Notes: generated from the letters alone by a model not told the origin. 64,000 bases of DNA from Mastigocoleus sp. MO_188.B34 (GCF_030065675.1 NZ_JASJDK010000002.1:1-64000); one strand, 5' to 3'. Positions 51,908 through 61,307 are shown, numbered from the stretch's first letter. A program made the numbers and translations.

Positions 51908-52018
51908 TGAGTAAGGAGTAATGAGTAAGGAGTAAGGAGTAATGAGTAAGGAGTAAGGAGTAATGAGTAGTAAGTAAGTAAATAAGTAAGTAAATAAGTA
52001 AGTAAATAAGTAAGAAGT
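51900..52018. repeat. AGTAAGG/AGTAATG tandem repeats with TAAGTAAGTAAA array
   Basis: Heptamer repeats (GAGTAAG, GAGTAAT) start within the last codons of the KS-CLF-AT gene and change at ~51970 into four 12-bp units of TAAGTAAGTAAA. Open frames across it on the other strand (Leu/Ile/Tyr-rich) are artefacts. Confidence 0.85.
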
Positions 52019-52164
52019 AACCTAACCCCAATATGGCTAAAGCCACGCCCTTAGGCTCCGCCGACGCCGCAGGTTCTAGCTGTGCTACCTCCGGATCCAT
52101 TAACGCTAATCCCAATATGCCGCAAGGCGGTATGCAGTGCTATCCCCAGTCGCAAATCCCCAAC

Positions 52165-53838
52165 ATGAACATCACAAACCTCCCATTAAACAAACAAAAT
52201 AATGGTCTTGGCTATTACACTTCCTCATCCAATCAACATCGAGGTTGGAAAGGTTCATTAGCTTGTGTATCCTTCGATCCTACAGATATTAGAGATAAAC
52301 TCCAAACATTAAATAAACCATGTTACATCGTCAAAGTCGAAGACCAAATTGGTGTAACTAATGACGGTTATTGTCCCCTTGATAATGGTAAAAAGGCACA
52401 GATAGAAGTTTTATTTGACCTTCCTCCCCTATCTATCAAACAATTAGGCGACCCCAATTTCCTCTCCTTTCATAATGTTAAATACGCCTACACAACCGGA
52501 GCAATGGCTGGTGGTATCGCCTCAGAGGAAATGATTATCGCCCTAGGGAAAGCAAAAATCCTTGGTTCTTTCGGTGCAGGTGGTTTAACTCCAGAACGAT
52601 TAGAAGCCGCAATTAACCGCATTCAACAAGCTTTACCCAACGGACCTTACGCATTTAATTTAATTCATAGTCCCAACGATCTTGCAATTGAACGTAAAGC
52701 TGTAGATTTGTACCTCAAACATAGGGTAAGAACAGTTGAAGCATCAGCATTTTTAGATTTAACACCCAATATTGTTTATTATCGCGCTGCAGGGCTAAGT
52801 GTAAACTCCGCCTCAGAAATAGAAATTAAAAATAAAGTCATTGCTAAAATTTCTCGTCGCGAAGTTGCAAGTAAATTCATGCAACCAGCACCACTTAAAA
52901 TCCTCAAGCAACTCCTGGAGCAAGGATTAATTACCGAATCACAAGCAACCCTAGCTGCAAAAGTCCCGATCGCCGATGACATTACAGCCGAAGCAGACTC
53001 CGGTGGTCATACAGACAATCGACCTTTAGTTTGTCTTTTACCTTCAATAATTGCCTTAAGAGACGAAATTCAGGCAAAATATAACTACAAAAAACCCATT
53101 CGAGTCGGAGTCGCGGGAGGAATTGCAACCCCCCAATCCGCCCTTGCAGCATTTATGATGGGTGCAGCCTATGTAGTTACTGGTTCAATTAATCAGTCTT
53201 GCATTGAAGCCGGAACCTCTCCGCATACTAAAAAATTATTAGCCCAAGCTGCTATGGCTGATGTGATGATGGCTCCAGCAGCAGATATGTTTGAAATGGG
53301 GGTCAAACTCCAAGTACTCAAACGGGGAACAATGTTTCCCATGCGAGCGCAAAAACTATATGAAATATATCGGAATTACAACTCAATTGAAGATATCCCC
53401 ACAGTCGAAAGAGAGAAATTAGAAAAACAAGTTTTCCGTCAAACTATTGACGAAGCATGGAAAGCAACCGTTGATTATTTATCCCAAAAAAATCCCCAAA
53501 AACTCCAAAAAGCAAATAGCAATCCAAAAATGAAAATGGCGTTGATTTTCCGTCGCTATTTGGGACTATCCTCACGGTGGTCTAACTCAGGAGAAAAAGG
53601 TCGGGAAGTCGATTATCAAATTTGGTGTGGCCCGGCGATGGGAAGCTTTAATGACTGGGTAAGAAATTCATATTTAGCCGAACCAAATAATCGCCGAGTG
53701 GTTGATGTTGCGAATCACATCATGAAAGGAACCGCTTACTTATACAGAATTCAAAATCTCAAAATTCAAGGATTACAACTATCCGATTACTACACTCAAT
53801 ACGTTCCTAATTTTTCAACATTGGAACTTCAACACTAG
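52165..53838 (+). CDS. hglA: PfaD-type enoyl reductase of the hgl synthase
   Basis: A 557-aa FMN-dependent TIM-barrel protein of the PfaD family (PUFA/polyketide trans-acting enoyl reductase, 2-nitropropane-dioxygenase fold). Motifs: AYTTGAMAGGIASEEMIIAL, GSFGAGGLTPERLEAAINRI, DITAEADSGGHTDNRP and GAAYVVTGSINQSCIEAGTS. It would saturate the growing chain made by the KS/KR/DH proteins. The frame stays open to an ATG at 52033, but those 44 codons fall in GC-rich dispersed repeat DNA also present at ~32360-32475, so I place the start at 52165 (MNITNLPLNK), giving the usual family length. The symbol hglA follows the Anabaena order and is tentative. It ends inside a 14-bp repeat directly before hglB. 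Confidence 0.85.
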   Translation: MNITNLPLNKQNNGLGYYTSSSNQHRGWKGSLACVSFDPTDIRDKLQTLNKPCYIVKVEDQIGVTNDGYCPLDNGKKAQIEVLFDLPPLSIKQLGDPNFLSFHNVKYAYTTGAMAGGIASEEMIIALGKAKILGSFGAGGLTPERLEAAINRIQQALPNGPYAFNLIHSPNDLAIERKAVDLYLKHRVRTVEASAFLDLTPNIVYYRAAGLSVNSASEIEIKNKVIAKISRREVASKFMQPAPLKILKQLLEQGLITESQATLAAKVPIADDITAEADSGGHTDNRPLVCLLPSIIALRDEIQAKYNYKKPIRVGVAGGIATPQSALAAFMMGAAYVVTGSINQSCIEAGTSPHTKKLLAQAAMADVMMAPAADMFEMGVKLQVLKRGTMFPMRAQKLYEIYRNYNSIEDIPTVEREKLEKQVFRQTIDEAWKATVDYLSQKNPQKLQKANSNPKMKMALIFRRYLGLSSRWSNSGEKGREVDYQIWCGPAMGSFNDWVRNSYLAEPNNRRVVDVANHIMKGTAYLYRIQNLKIQGLQLSDYYTQYVPNFSTLELQH

Positions 53839-53868
53839 AATTCCAACACTAGAATTCCAACACTAGAG
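53828..53868 (+). repeat. Three tandem 14-bp repeats at the hglA/hglB junction
   Basis: Copies of TTCCAACACTAGAA start at 53828 (one base short), 53841 and 53855. The first supplies the last codons and TAG stop of the reductase gene; the last runs into the GAGGTG ribosome-binding site of hglB. Confidence 0.85.
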
Positions 53869-53877
53869 GTGTGATTA

Positions 53878-55413
53878 ATGATGACTTCAGACATTTCACA
53901 AACATTAAATACAGCCGAAGAAATCCAAGACTGGATGACATCAAAGTTAGCAGAAATTATTAAAGTTAGCCCCGAAGAAATAGATATTCAACAATCATTA
54001 GAAGATTATGGTTTAGACTCGGCAAATGCCATGGTTTTAGTCACCCAAACTGAAAAAAAATTGGGATTAAAACTATCACCAACATTATTATGGCATTACC
54101 CAAATATTGAAGCACTTTCCCAACGTTTAGCCGAAGAAATTGAAGTATCGGGTAAAGATAATAGCCAAACAGTTGAAAATAATCATACTTCACCCTTTGC
54201 AAATAGTAAATCTGTACCGAATTTAGCAGCAGAAGCAGTCCTTGACGAAACTATCTATCCTGCATCCAAATCTTTTCACTTTACAGCTAATCCAGAAAAT
54301 GTTTTCTTAACAGGAGGAACTGGCTTTTTAGGCGCATTCTTAATTTACCAATTACTCCAGGAAACAGATGCAGACATTTATTGCTTAGTCCGGGCTGCTA
54401 ACTTAGAAGAAGCTAGAAATAAACTCAAAAATAAACTTAAACAATATGCTATTTGGCATGAAGAATATAGTCCCAGAGTTATCCCTGTTTTAGGCGACTT
54501 ATCCCAACCATTACTAGGTATCAGTAAAGAAGCTTTTGAAATGTTAGCTGCAAACATGGATGCAGTTTATCATAGTGGGGCACAATTAAATTATGTTTAT
54601 CCTTACTCAGCACTCAAAGCAGCCAATGTTCTAGGAACCCAAGAAGTTTTACGCTTGGGATGTTTAATTAAAGTTAAACCCGTACATTATGTTTCCAGCG
54701 TTGCAATCTTTGAGTCCCCTGCTTATGCTGGTCAAGTTGTCAAAGAAAACGATGAATTCAAACATTGGGAAGGAATTTTCCTCGGTTACTCCCAAACCAA
54801 ATGGGTAGCAGAAAAACTCGTGACAATAGCAGGTGAAAGAGGACTTCCCGTAACCATCCACAGACCACCATTAATTTCTGGAGATAGTCGCACCGGAGTT
54901 TGCAATCCAGATGATTTTATTAACTTAGCTCTCAAAGGTTGTATCCAAATGGGAGTTTTCCCCGACGTAGATTATATGTTGGATGCATCCCCAGTCGATT
55001 ATGTCAGTAAAGCGATCGTTCACCTATCGCGACAGAAAGAATCCCTCGGTCAAGCCTTCCACCTACAGCATCCAGAACCAGTTCCCTTCACCACCTTGAT
55101 TGATTGGTTGAAATCCTTAGGGTTTTCCATCGCTGTCATTCCTTACGAAAGGTGGCAAAATATGCTAGTGGAAAATTTATCCTCTCCAGATAACCCTCTG
55201 TATACTCTACGACCTTTCCTTTTAGAACCTTGGACAGAAGAGGGACTAACCATACCAGATTTATACTTGCAAGCAAACAGACCTATTGTTAGCACTGAAG
55301 CGACCGTAGACGCACTTGCTCCCGGTAATGTTGTTTGTCCACCAATAGACTCTCAGTTATTTATGGCTTACTCTACTTACTTAATTCAAAATGGTTTTTT
55401 GGAATTAGGTTAG
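53878..55413 (+). CDS. hglB: ACP-thioester reductase (HglB/HetM)
   Basis: A 511-aa protein. An N-terminal ACP (~12-95) has [17 protein letters not shown] with the phosphopantetheine Ser. A C-terminal NAD(P)-binding thioester reductase (~135-500) has [20 protein letters not shown], then [13 protein letters not shown] and [13 protein letters not shown] (Y-x3-K). The family reductively releases an acyl-ACP as aldehyde or alcohol, matching the role of HglB (HetM) in freeing the glycolipid aglycone. The length agrees with the Anabaena protein (about 506). GAGGTG lies 7 nt before the ATG. The gene follows the enoyl reductase by 39 bp, so it is very likely in one operon. In Anabaena hetN follows; here it does not. 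Confidence 0.9.
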   Translation: MMTSDISQTLNTAEEIQDWMTSKLAEIIKVSPEEIDIQQSLEDYGLDSANAMVLVTQTEKKLGLKLSPTLLWHYPNIEALSQRLAEEIEVSGKDNSQTVENNHTSPFANSKSVPNLAAEAVLDETIYPASKSFHFTANPENVFLTGGTGFLGAFLIYQLLQETDADIYCLVRAANLEEARNKLKNKLKQYAIWHEEYSPRVIPVLGDLSQPLLGISKEAFEMLAANMDAVYHSGAQLNYVYPYSALKAANVLGTQEVLRLGCLIKVKPVHYVSSVAIFESPAYAGQVVKENDEFKHWEGIFLGYSQTKWVAEKLVTIAGERGLPVTIHRPPLISGDSRTGVCNPDDFINLALKGCIQMGVFPDVDYMLDASPVDYVSKAIVHLSRQKESLGQAFHLQHPEPVPFTTLIDWLKSLGFSIAVIPYERWQNMLVENLSSPDNPLYTLRPFLLEPWTEEGLTIPDLYLQANRPIVSTEATVDALAPGNVVCPPIDSQLFMAYSTYLIQNGFLELG

Positions 55414-55716
55414 TTTTTTAGATTTGACTTTTTTAGGTTTAACGTCCATCAGTTCCATATTGTCAAGTAGATAATTACTTGGGAGTATGGGACTTTTCTT
55501 GTTGAGAATCAATCATATCATTTCTATGTGAAGCTGCGCTAAACACCAAAAGTGAATAGGTTTGTATTGCTTGACTTAGAAAAATAATTTTGCGCATCTG
55601 GTCTACTGAAATTATCTCAATAGTCAGCTTACCATCTGATATTTTTGCAAAAGTGAGATGCTCCCAATTGAATGAGGTAGCCAGACTCAGTGAAAAGTAA
55701 GAAATAGAATCAACGT

Positions 55717-55756
55717 GAAAACCGCTTTTAGTGCTTGCTTCCAGGAGCGGTTTTTT
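55717..55756. terminator. Bidirectional terminator between hglB and the membrane protein gene
   Basis: The stem AAAACCGCT / AGCGGTTTT with a 20-nt loop is followed by six T on the plus strand and four T on the minus strand. It overlaps the stop of the convergent gene, so it can serve both. It lies about 300 bp after the hglB stop. Confidence 0.75.
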
Positions 55757-56852
55757 AATCTTGCAAACACTCAGAAATATCTATTTTTTTAACTTCACTG
55801 CTCGAGAAGATCTTTGCTTGGTTTTGGTCCTCAGCCTTAATATTAGCATCTCTAAAAGAACAGAATGGACCAATAGAAGCTGAAAAACAGCCCTTAATAA
55901 AAGCTTGTTTGTCTTCTCCTGTTGCCAGAATATGCAGGTAATTCCCATCAGGTCCGCCTAGCCCATCCATAATCGTATAATTATCACCCTCGAATATAGC
56001 TATACTTTTAATTTCGCCTATCTCATTTTTTATCAAATCACAATTTTTAACATCCTTGAGGGCATTTTGGTATTCGTATTCAGTAATAAAATAACTTGAA
56101 TTGCCAGCGTAGAAAGTTCTTATCTCGGGGGGAATAATTAATCCTGGAAGAGGATAATTATCTACAACTGCAACAAAAGAAATAGTTACCAATACTATTA
56201 ACGGAACTCCTAGGACTAATCTTTTAGCTATTGGTACTGGATTTATACGTGATGAAGAGATTCTTTCTGCAACTATGCAAGCTATTAAAGGGTTAATTAT
56301 TGTTGGAAGAAAACCTACACTAGCAGTTAAACTAACCAATATTATTTTTTCTTTTAAAGTATTTAGATTTAGTTTTTTGTTTAAAATAAAAAATAGTAAG
56401 AAAGAAATGGCTATTAAGGCGAATACAGGCACATCGTATCCACCGCCCTCCTTTAATGTATAAGAAACACCTATTAAATCTAATATATTATTAGCAAGTG
56501 AGATTAAAAAAATATTCACCATATATAAGATAAATACTGTAATCGGCACAAGTAATTTGAATAGCCATGATAGCAGAACAATTAAATTAAATACTGAGCC
56601 TAAAAATATAAAAAACAGAATGAATATTAATCTCTTAGTATTTTGTATGTTACCCAGCATCCAGTTTAATATCGCAGAAAATGAAAAAACTACCCAAAAT
56701 AAAATTGTGTAGCTTAAGGGGTATTCTGAGGGATGTAAAATCCAATTACCTAGGAATTGGTCGCTATGAACATAACTTAGCAGTCCAAATAAAAGGAAGG
56801 TAGGTATAGCCCAACCAAATATTAGAAAACTTGTTTTTAATTTGGTTATCAT
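55755..56852 (-). CDS. Hypothetical multispanning membrane protein
   Basis: A 365-aa protein that I do not recognise. At least seven hydrophobic segments cover the first ~230 residues (FGWAIPTFLLFGLLSYVHSD, FSAILNWMLGN, LIFILFFIFLG, LLVPITVFILYMV). A soluble C-terminal part (~235-365) has several Cys and charged residues (NCDLIKNEIGEIKSIAIFEG, FCSFRDANIK). The last helix leads into FAGNSSYF-like polar residues, so the tail may face the periplasm. No transporter or enzyme motif stands out. It faces hglB across a shared terminator and lies downstream of the Gly/Glu-repeat gene on the same strand. Base composition is AT-rich, as in nearby acquired DNA. Confidence 0.6.
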   Translation of the reverse strand: MITKLKTSFLIFGWAIPTFLLFGLLSYVHSDQFLGNWILHPSEYPLSYTILFWVVFSFSAILNWMLGNIQNTKRLIFILFFIFLGSVFNLIVLLSWLFKLLVPITVFILYMVNIFLISLANNILDLIGVSYTLKEGGGYDVPVFALIAISFLLFFILNKKLNLNTLKEKIILVSLTASVGFLPTIINPLIACIVAERISSSRINPVPIAKRLVLGVPLIVLVTISFVAVVDNYPLPGLIIPPEIRTFYAGNSSYFITEYEYQNALKDVKNCDLIKNEIGEIKSIAIFEGDNYTIMDGLGGPDGNYLHILATGEDKQAFIKGCFSASIGPFCSFRDANIKAEDQNQAKIFSSSEVKKIDISECLQD

Positions 56853-56893
56853 AATGAAATTTGCAATTGTAACGAGTGAGCTTACTCCTAAAG

Positions 56894-57130
56894 TTAATGT
56901 ATAACGCTTTTAGAATCCTGAAGGAAAAACTCGCTGTTTGCCTCAAAATCTACTGAGGGTGGGAAAAAAATAGGAGGTCTGCCGCCTTCACCATCACCGC
57001 CATCGCCGCCTCCACCCTCGCCGCCTTCACCCTCGCCGCCTTCACCCTCGCCGCCTTCGCCGCCATCACCGTCACTTTCATCTGCGTCTCTTAGGCTTAA
57101 TACAGAACTTGGGGCTAATTCCTTTTAGTG
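56894..57130 (-). other. Gly/Glu-repeat reading frame reached by a -1 shift from the 57115-57438 gene
   Basis: In the -1 frame relative to the upstream small gene, an open stretch of about 77 codons reads KELAPSSVLSLRDADESDGD, then GGEGGEGEGG-type repeats from tandem 15-bp units (GGCGGCGAGGGTGAA), then GGRPPIFFPPSVDFEANSE and a TAA stop at 56894. It has no start codon of its own. The GC-rich repeat stands out from its AT-rich surroundings. Confidence 0.6.
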
Positions 57131-57438
57131 AGCGAGTCTTTAGCATCACTTAATAAAGATTCTTGAGAATTTGTTATCCCTGTCAACAAATCTTTTTCTG
57201 CAGAAGAATCCGTTGTCAAGGTAGAAGTGCTTGGGTTTACTAAGTTGCTAGACTCAATTACATCTGAGTCGAATGGCGTCATTTCAATTGAGCTATCAAG
57301 AACAGGAATACTGAAACTTCCTGAACTATTGATTAGATCGCTATATTCTAAAGGATTGTAACCATCCAAAGGATTTTTTGTTTCTAAAATTCCGTTACTT
57401 GGGCTAAAAGCTTCTTGAGATAATTCTTTATAACTCAT
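57115..57438 (-). CDS. Small Ser/Asp-rich protein, probably truncated by a frameshift
   Basis: A 107-aa acidic, Ser/Thr/Asn-rich protein with no hydrophobic segment (SYKELSQEAFSPSNGILETK, PVLDSSIEMTPFDSDV). I do not recognise it. The ATG has a good GGTAGGGAA leader. It ends LTKRN-stop at an ACTAAAAGG run; a -1 shift at these As would continue into a 77-codon Gly/Glu-repeat tail with an FFPPSVDFEANSE end. The joined product of about 180 residues resembles a peptide or surface-protein precursor, but that is inference. A sequencing indel, a real mutation and programmed shifting are all possible. Confidence 0.5.
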   Translation of the reverse strand: MSYKELSQEAFSPSNGILETKNPLDGYNPLEYSDLINSSGSFSIPVLDSSIEMTPFDSDVIESSNLVNPSTSTLTTDSSAEKDLLTGITNSQESLLSDAKDSLTKRN

Positions 57439-57832
57439 TTCCCTACCTTTATTAGCTTCTTTTAGGTGATTGGCTTTTTTATTATCACCCTACAGCTGGG
57501 TATAGTAGATGGTTATCAAGTAGTTAGCAAGCGTAATTAAAAAGCTCAAATTTGTTTTTATTACACATTTTACAAGCATATTTAGCCAAAATAGTTCAAT
57601 ATTCGCCGTTAGGGTTTATACATCTCTCGTTTATTAGTTTTTCTGTTTATTTACAGTCAAAAAAAGTAATAAGCTGTGCTTTCTTTGACAAGCAATCTCA
57701 CACCCTGACTCTACATCTTCACTATGTAGGAATTGCAGGTATTTGAACTGGAATACAAAAAGCAATTAGCTAATTATTTCCTAATACCAGTTCTTTATAA
57801 AGATGCGCTAAATAAAGCTTCGAGAATGTGGT

Positions 57833-58024
57833 CATAAGAGGTGAGAGAAATAATCACGCTCCCACTGATTTTTTCCAACAGGTTTTACACCAGGAGCGGT
57901 AATTAAACGTCCCCCGAATAGTCTTTAACCCAAGACGAGTTTCGTCTTGACACATATATCTGAGTCGTTTACCTTCTCCGAATTCTTCTTGCAAGAATTT
58001 GAGGGCTAAAGGAAGTTTTTTTTA
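57833..58024 (-). pseudogene. IS630-family transposase remnant
   Basis: On the minus strand the frame reads PLALKFLQEEFGEGKRLRYM, then CQDETRLGLKTIRG with the DDE-type Asp. A frameshift follows, after which the second frame gives LITAPGVKPVGKNQWERDYF. This is the middle of an IS630-family transposase. The N- and C-terminal parts and the inverted ends are missing. Confidence 0.8.
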
Positions 58025-58100
58025 AAGTGAGATTGGCTTTGTGGATGCTGTCCACTCCTGTTTGGCACAGGTCAGTACGCCCCTACGGTCAACAAGCATT

Positions 58101-58188
58101 AGCTCCAATATATAAAAGCTTTTCCCTAGAACGATATCCAATAAACATAGACATGGAAACTCACGGACCATCTTGACAAGGACGAACT
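58101..58188 (-). pseudogene. Duplicated 3' fragment of the neighbouring 2OG oxygenase gene
   Basis: About 88 bp here repeat, with roughly a dozen mismatches, the last codons of the oxygenase gene at 58569-58660, covering the GPRVSMSMFIGYRSRE-like end. The copies share GATATCCAATAAACATAGAC and flanks. Nothing upstream of the fragment belongs to the gene. It is a partial duplication or the scar of a deleted tandem copy. Confidence 0.85.
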
Positions 58189-58295
58189 AAAAATGCCGTA
58201 ATTTGGGAGCACGGAAACTGTAAAGTAACCCGCACTCATGAGATGAGAATCTGCAAAACATAGGTAAAGTGAGACGTCAGAAATGAATAGCTCAC

Positions 58296-58324
58296 ATAAA
58301 AAGACCCAAGACCCAAGTCTTGGG
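58296..58324 (-). terminator. Probable terminator downstream of the oxygenase gene
   Basis: On the minus strand the stem CCCAAGA / TCTTGGG with a 6-nt loop is followed by TCTTTTTAT. It lies about 245 bp after the oxygenase stop, between it and the duplicated fragment. The stretch 58325-58568 shows nothing else. Confidence 0.6.
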
Positions 58325-58568
58325 AAGATAATTTATTATTTAACACACACACACTAGCACGTTGCTCTCCGTGCCAAAGTCATTAGGAGTACTCATTAAC
58401 TCACATGAATATTACTTAAAGGCCTTAGTGTGAGTTTAATAACCTTTTATCAGAGTACTACTAACACTCTGTTACTAGTGTGATATCGATCTTGTTTTTA
58501 TTGCGACCAAAGTTTGTTAATTTAATCGCTGCAGTCACATAACCCGTGCCATAATTCTGCTATAAATA

Positions 58569-59690
58569 CTAGCTCCAATATGTCAAAGGCTTTTTCCTAG
58601 AACGATATCCAATAAACATAGACATAGAAACTCGTGGACCATCTTGACAAGGGCGAACACTATGAATTCTTCCAGAATCAAATAGAATCAATTCTCCAAC
58701 TTTTGGTTTAATTTTTAATGTCGCACTTGGTAAACTGTTGCGATCAATGATCCCTTCATATTTGTATTCTCGATCCCTTTGTGGAACGGCTCCCAGGCGT
58801 TTATCGCGAATTGCTTTTCCTGTCGAGATAGATGGCTTCAGTTCCCAAACCTCTAACTCACCTCCAGATTTAGGAGTTTGTAGATAAATGTTTGCAGATA
58901 ACTGAGTAATAAAATTGTCAAAGGGATGAGCCGGAGGAATACCAACATCCAAGATATCCCGCGCAAAGATATCTTGGTGGGGTGGTAATTCAAAATTATC
59001 CTCGAATACACGACAAATTCCAGCCAACATCGTTTGATTGTGGACATTTTCAATGTGAGCACCCGGTACCCAGATTTCTTGTAATTCAAGTCTGAGTTTA
59101 TCGAGGGGTGACAAATGAGGAAAACAGGTTTGTCGAAGACTTTGGATCGAAACTTGAGCTTGCTCGTAATAACATTTGAGCATTTCTAAAGAGCAACTAG
59201 TTTCAAAAAAAGTAATCCCAGTTCTTTGTACTCCTACATCTGGTACTCTTTTATAACGCTCTAAAGTTCTTTCTTTGATGAGTTCTTGACTAATTTTCTT
59301 TGCTTCTCGAGCGGGGTAATAATTAGGAATACGTAGTACAAGATATTTACCATTTAATAGATCGATTAAGTCATTTGATTTTAGTTTCTGGGATATTTTT
59401 ATTAATACTTTTTGGACTTCTTTATCCCGCAAGCGCAACCCGTATATTCCATATTTTTCATATGATGTTTTCCAAAATTGCAGGGAACTAGGGGATACAC
59501 CTAAAATTGTCTGTATTTCTTCATAAAAGTAGCCTTGATAAACAAGCTTAACTGCTAATGCTTTTCTTACTTCATTAGCTTCTGGGTGGAGAGCGATAAA
59601 TTCTTGCAATTGGGCTACACATCGAGAAATTTTTGTGTAGTCTATCATCTCTTCCGCCTTTTCTATAGCCTGTAGATGCAGATTCACCAT
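58569..59690 (-). CDS. 2OG-Fe(II) oxygenase with N-terminal transposase-like HTH
   Basis: A 373-aa protein. The first ~95 residues (LQEFIALHPEANEVRKALAV, YEEIQTILGVSPSSLQFWKT, YGIYGLRLRDKE) have the pattern of the N-terminal helix-turn-helix of IS630-type transposases. The rest is an Fe(II)/2-oxoglutarate oxygenase-like fold: HQD in LPPHQDIFARD (~238), the distal His in FDSGRIHSVRP (~342) and a 2OG-binding Arg in GPRVSMSMF. All metal ligands are present, so it should be active. The substrate is unknown; family members hydroxylate proteins, small molecules or nucleic acids. The HTH could give DNA targeting. The ATG is in an unremarkable leader. An IS630 remnant and a partial copy of its own 3' end lie downstream, consistent with transposition history. 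Confidence 0.75.
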   Translation of the reverse strand: MVNLHLQAIEKAEEMIDYTKISRCVAQLQEFIALHPEANEVRKALAVKLVYQGYFYEEIQTILGVSPSSLQFWKTSYEKYGIYGLRLRDKEVQKVLIKISQKLKSNDLIDLLNGKYLVLRIPNYYPAREAKKISQELIKERTLERYKRVPDVGVQRTGITFFETSCSLEMLKCYYEQAQVSIQSLRQTCFPHLSPLDKLRLELQEIWVPGAHIENVHNQTMLAGICRVFEDNFELPPHQDIFARDILDVGIPPAHPFDNFITQLSANIYLQTPKSGGELEVWELKPSISTGKAIRDKRLGAVPQRDREYKYEGIIDRNSLPSATLKIKPKVGELILFDSGRIHSVRPCQDGPRVSMSMFIGYRSRKKPLTYWS

Positions 59691-61307
59691 GGTCTTTTGC
59701 TAGAGTGGCACAGCCATAAGTATTTTCGCTTACTGCTTTAAAAAAATCAAATTGAAACCTTGTTTTAATATTCTGTTTTTATGTGTGTATAATTTGTATT
59801 TTTGCGAACGCATGAAAACACTGAGAACAATATAAAAAATGACTTAAAATATTATGTACAAATACTTCTAGGAATTTAAAATTAGACAATACTCGATATA
59901 TAGCTATACTTTATTTATTAGTTGATAATCTTATTTTAGAATTCGCTCGAACTGAAATTTATAAATTCTTAGTGACAATCAAAAGTTATTATAAATATAT
60001 TTAAATATAGGTATTCTCTGCAGATTTTCAAACGAATAGATTCCTTATAGATGCGATACATTACCTATTTACAATATTATTTTGATGAATGACAGTACTT
60101 ACGCAAACACGACGATAAATTAGATTTTCGCGATTGCTTTTTTACGTCGCCCGTGCGTAAATCATAAATTATTTAGGATTGCTATAGCTTATGAATAATA
60201 ATGAATAAAAATAAATAATGTTAGTAGTTAACTTTTTAAGGATTTATACAATATTTTAATTAATAAAAATAGACTTATAAACTACTAGTAATAAATGCGT
60301 AGTAAGAATGATTATATAACAAAAAAATTAAGTCAGAAGATTTATTTCAACGATATATTCAAGATAAGTGTAACAAAATATTTAAATATAATTGCGGATA
60401 AAAATCAAGCAACAATATATGCACACTTATCGTTAATTATGGACTTTTTAGATATTTATATTTCATGTTTAATAATCATTAACAAACAAAGTTATGATGA
60501 AAAACTGTACAAGCTATATAATGGCAGGAAGGTCAAAAAACAACATTAATTTTGACAATTATCTCTTGATTAGCAATGAAAATAGTGGAATAAACTTCGT
60601 TAAGTTGATGATTGTGGGAATCTATCGTTAAATGCTTAATTGCTAACTTAAGAGTAAGCTTATCTGGTTGAATGCCAGATATTTTGAGAGGTGTGTAGGA
60701 AGAGTTCAATCATTCTATTTGTTGATGTCAATTTCCTAGAAAATTGCAATCAATTTGACTGACTATCATCTTTTTCGTTTTCCCCAGTAAATTTTTGGAT
60801 AAATAGTGGAAGACACCATATCGAATGCAAAGACATCATCTAGTATATGGCTGCAAAAAATCAAGTTATCACTAACTCCGCAGTTTTGAATTATATTCTA
60901 GATAAAAATTCTAAAAATGAGGGAAAACATTTCAAGCTGTATGGATTATAAGTTTCACATTTGTATTGATTACCTCAGGTTCAACCTTCGTTTTTGCAGA
61001 CTAAATGTTTGATATTTCATTCGTATAAGCCTGACCAAAACAGGTTGGATTAATCTATGCAAGAAAATTTCCACAGAGAATACCTTATTTATTGAATACT
61101 GTTTGGTGTAAGCATTCATTTAAGTTGGGAAGTCTTTGCAAATTAAACCTCATTCCCATCCATATCTATAATTTGTAATTGGGTCAACGCTCAAGTTTTC
61201 AAATTGGATGTGGTTGATTAAAAAAATTAAAATCCGCATTTGGGTGAATTTAAACTCAGTCGGATTGAACAATTCTCCTTTCAAATTTGGGCATTGGTTA
61301 ATTATTA
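59691..61307. other. Long AT-rich gap where Anabaena carries hetN
   Basis: About 1.6 kb without a convincing gene. An 84-codon frame at 60295-60549 is Lys/Ile/Tyr-rich and has no recognisable family; it is not called. I searched for an SDR-type hetN (TGxxxGIG, Y-x3-K) in this gap and saw none. A MITE-like palindrome is at 60097-60162. The hetI promoter must lie near the right end. Confidence 0.55.
60097..60162. mobile_element. Degenerate MITE-like palindrome with ACTTACGCA ends
   Basis: ACTTACGCA at the left and TGCGTAAAT at the right are near-perfect inverted ends of a 66-bp palindrome (inner CGACG against CGTCG). The ends match the element at 2-124 (AGGACTTACGCAA), so it is a diverged or related member. 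Confidence 0.6.

Noticed and set aside
51858-52115. Minus-strand frame rich in Leu, Ile, Tyr and Thr repeats
   Set aside because: It is the reverse reading of the GAGTAAG/TAAGTAAA tandem repeat array and has no independent support.
60295-60549. 84-codon frame in the gap before hetI
   Set aside because: Its composition follows the local AT richness, with no domain or upstream signal. It could be a small acquired gene but I cannot support it.
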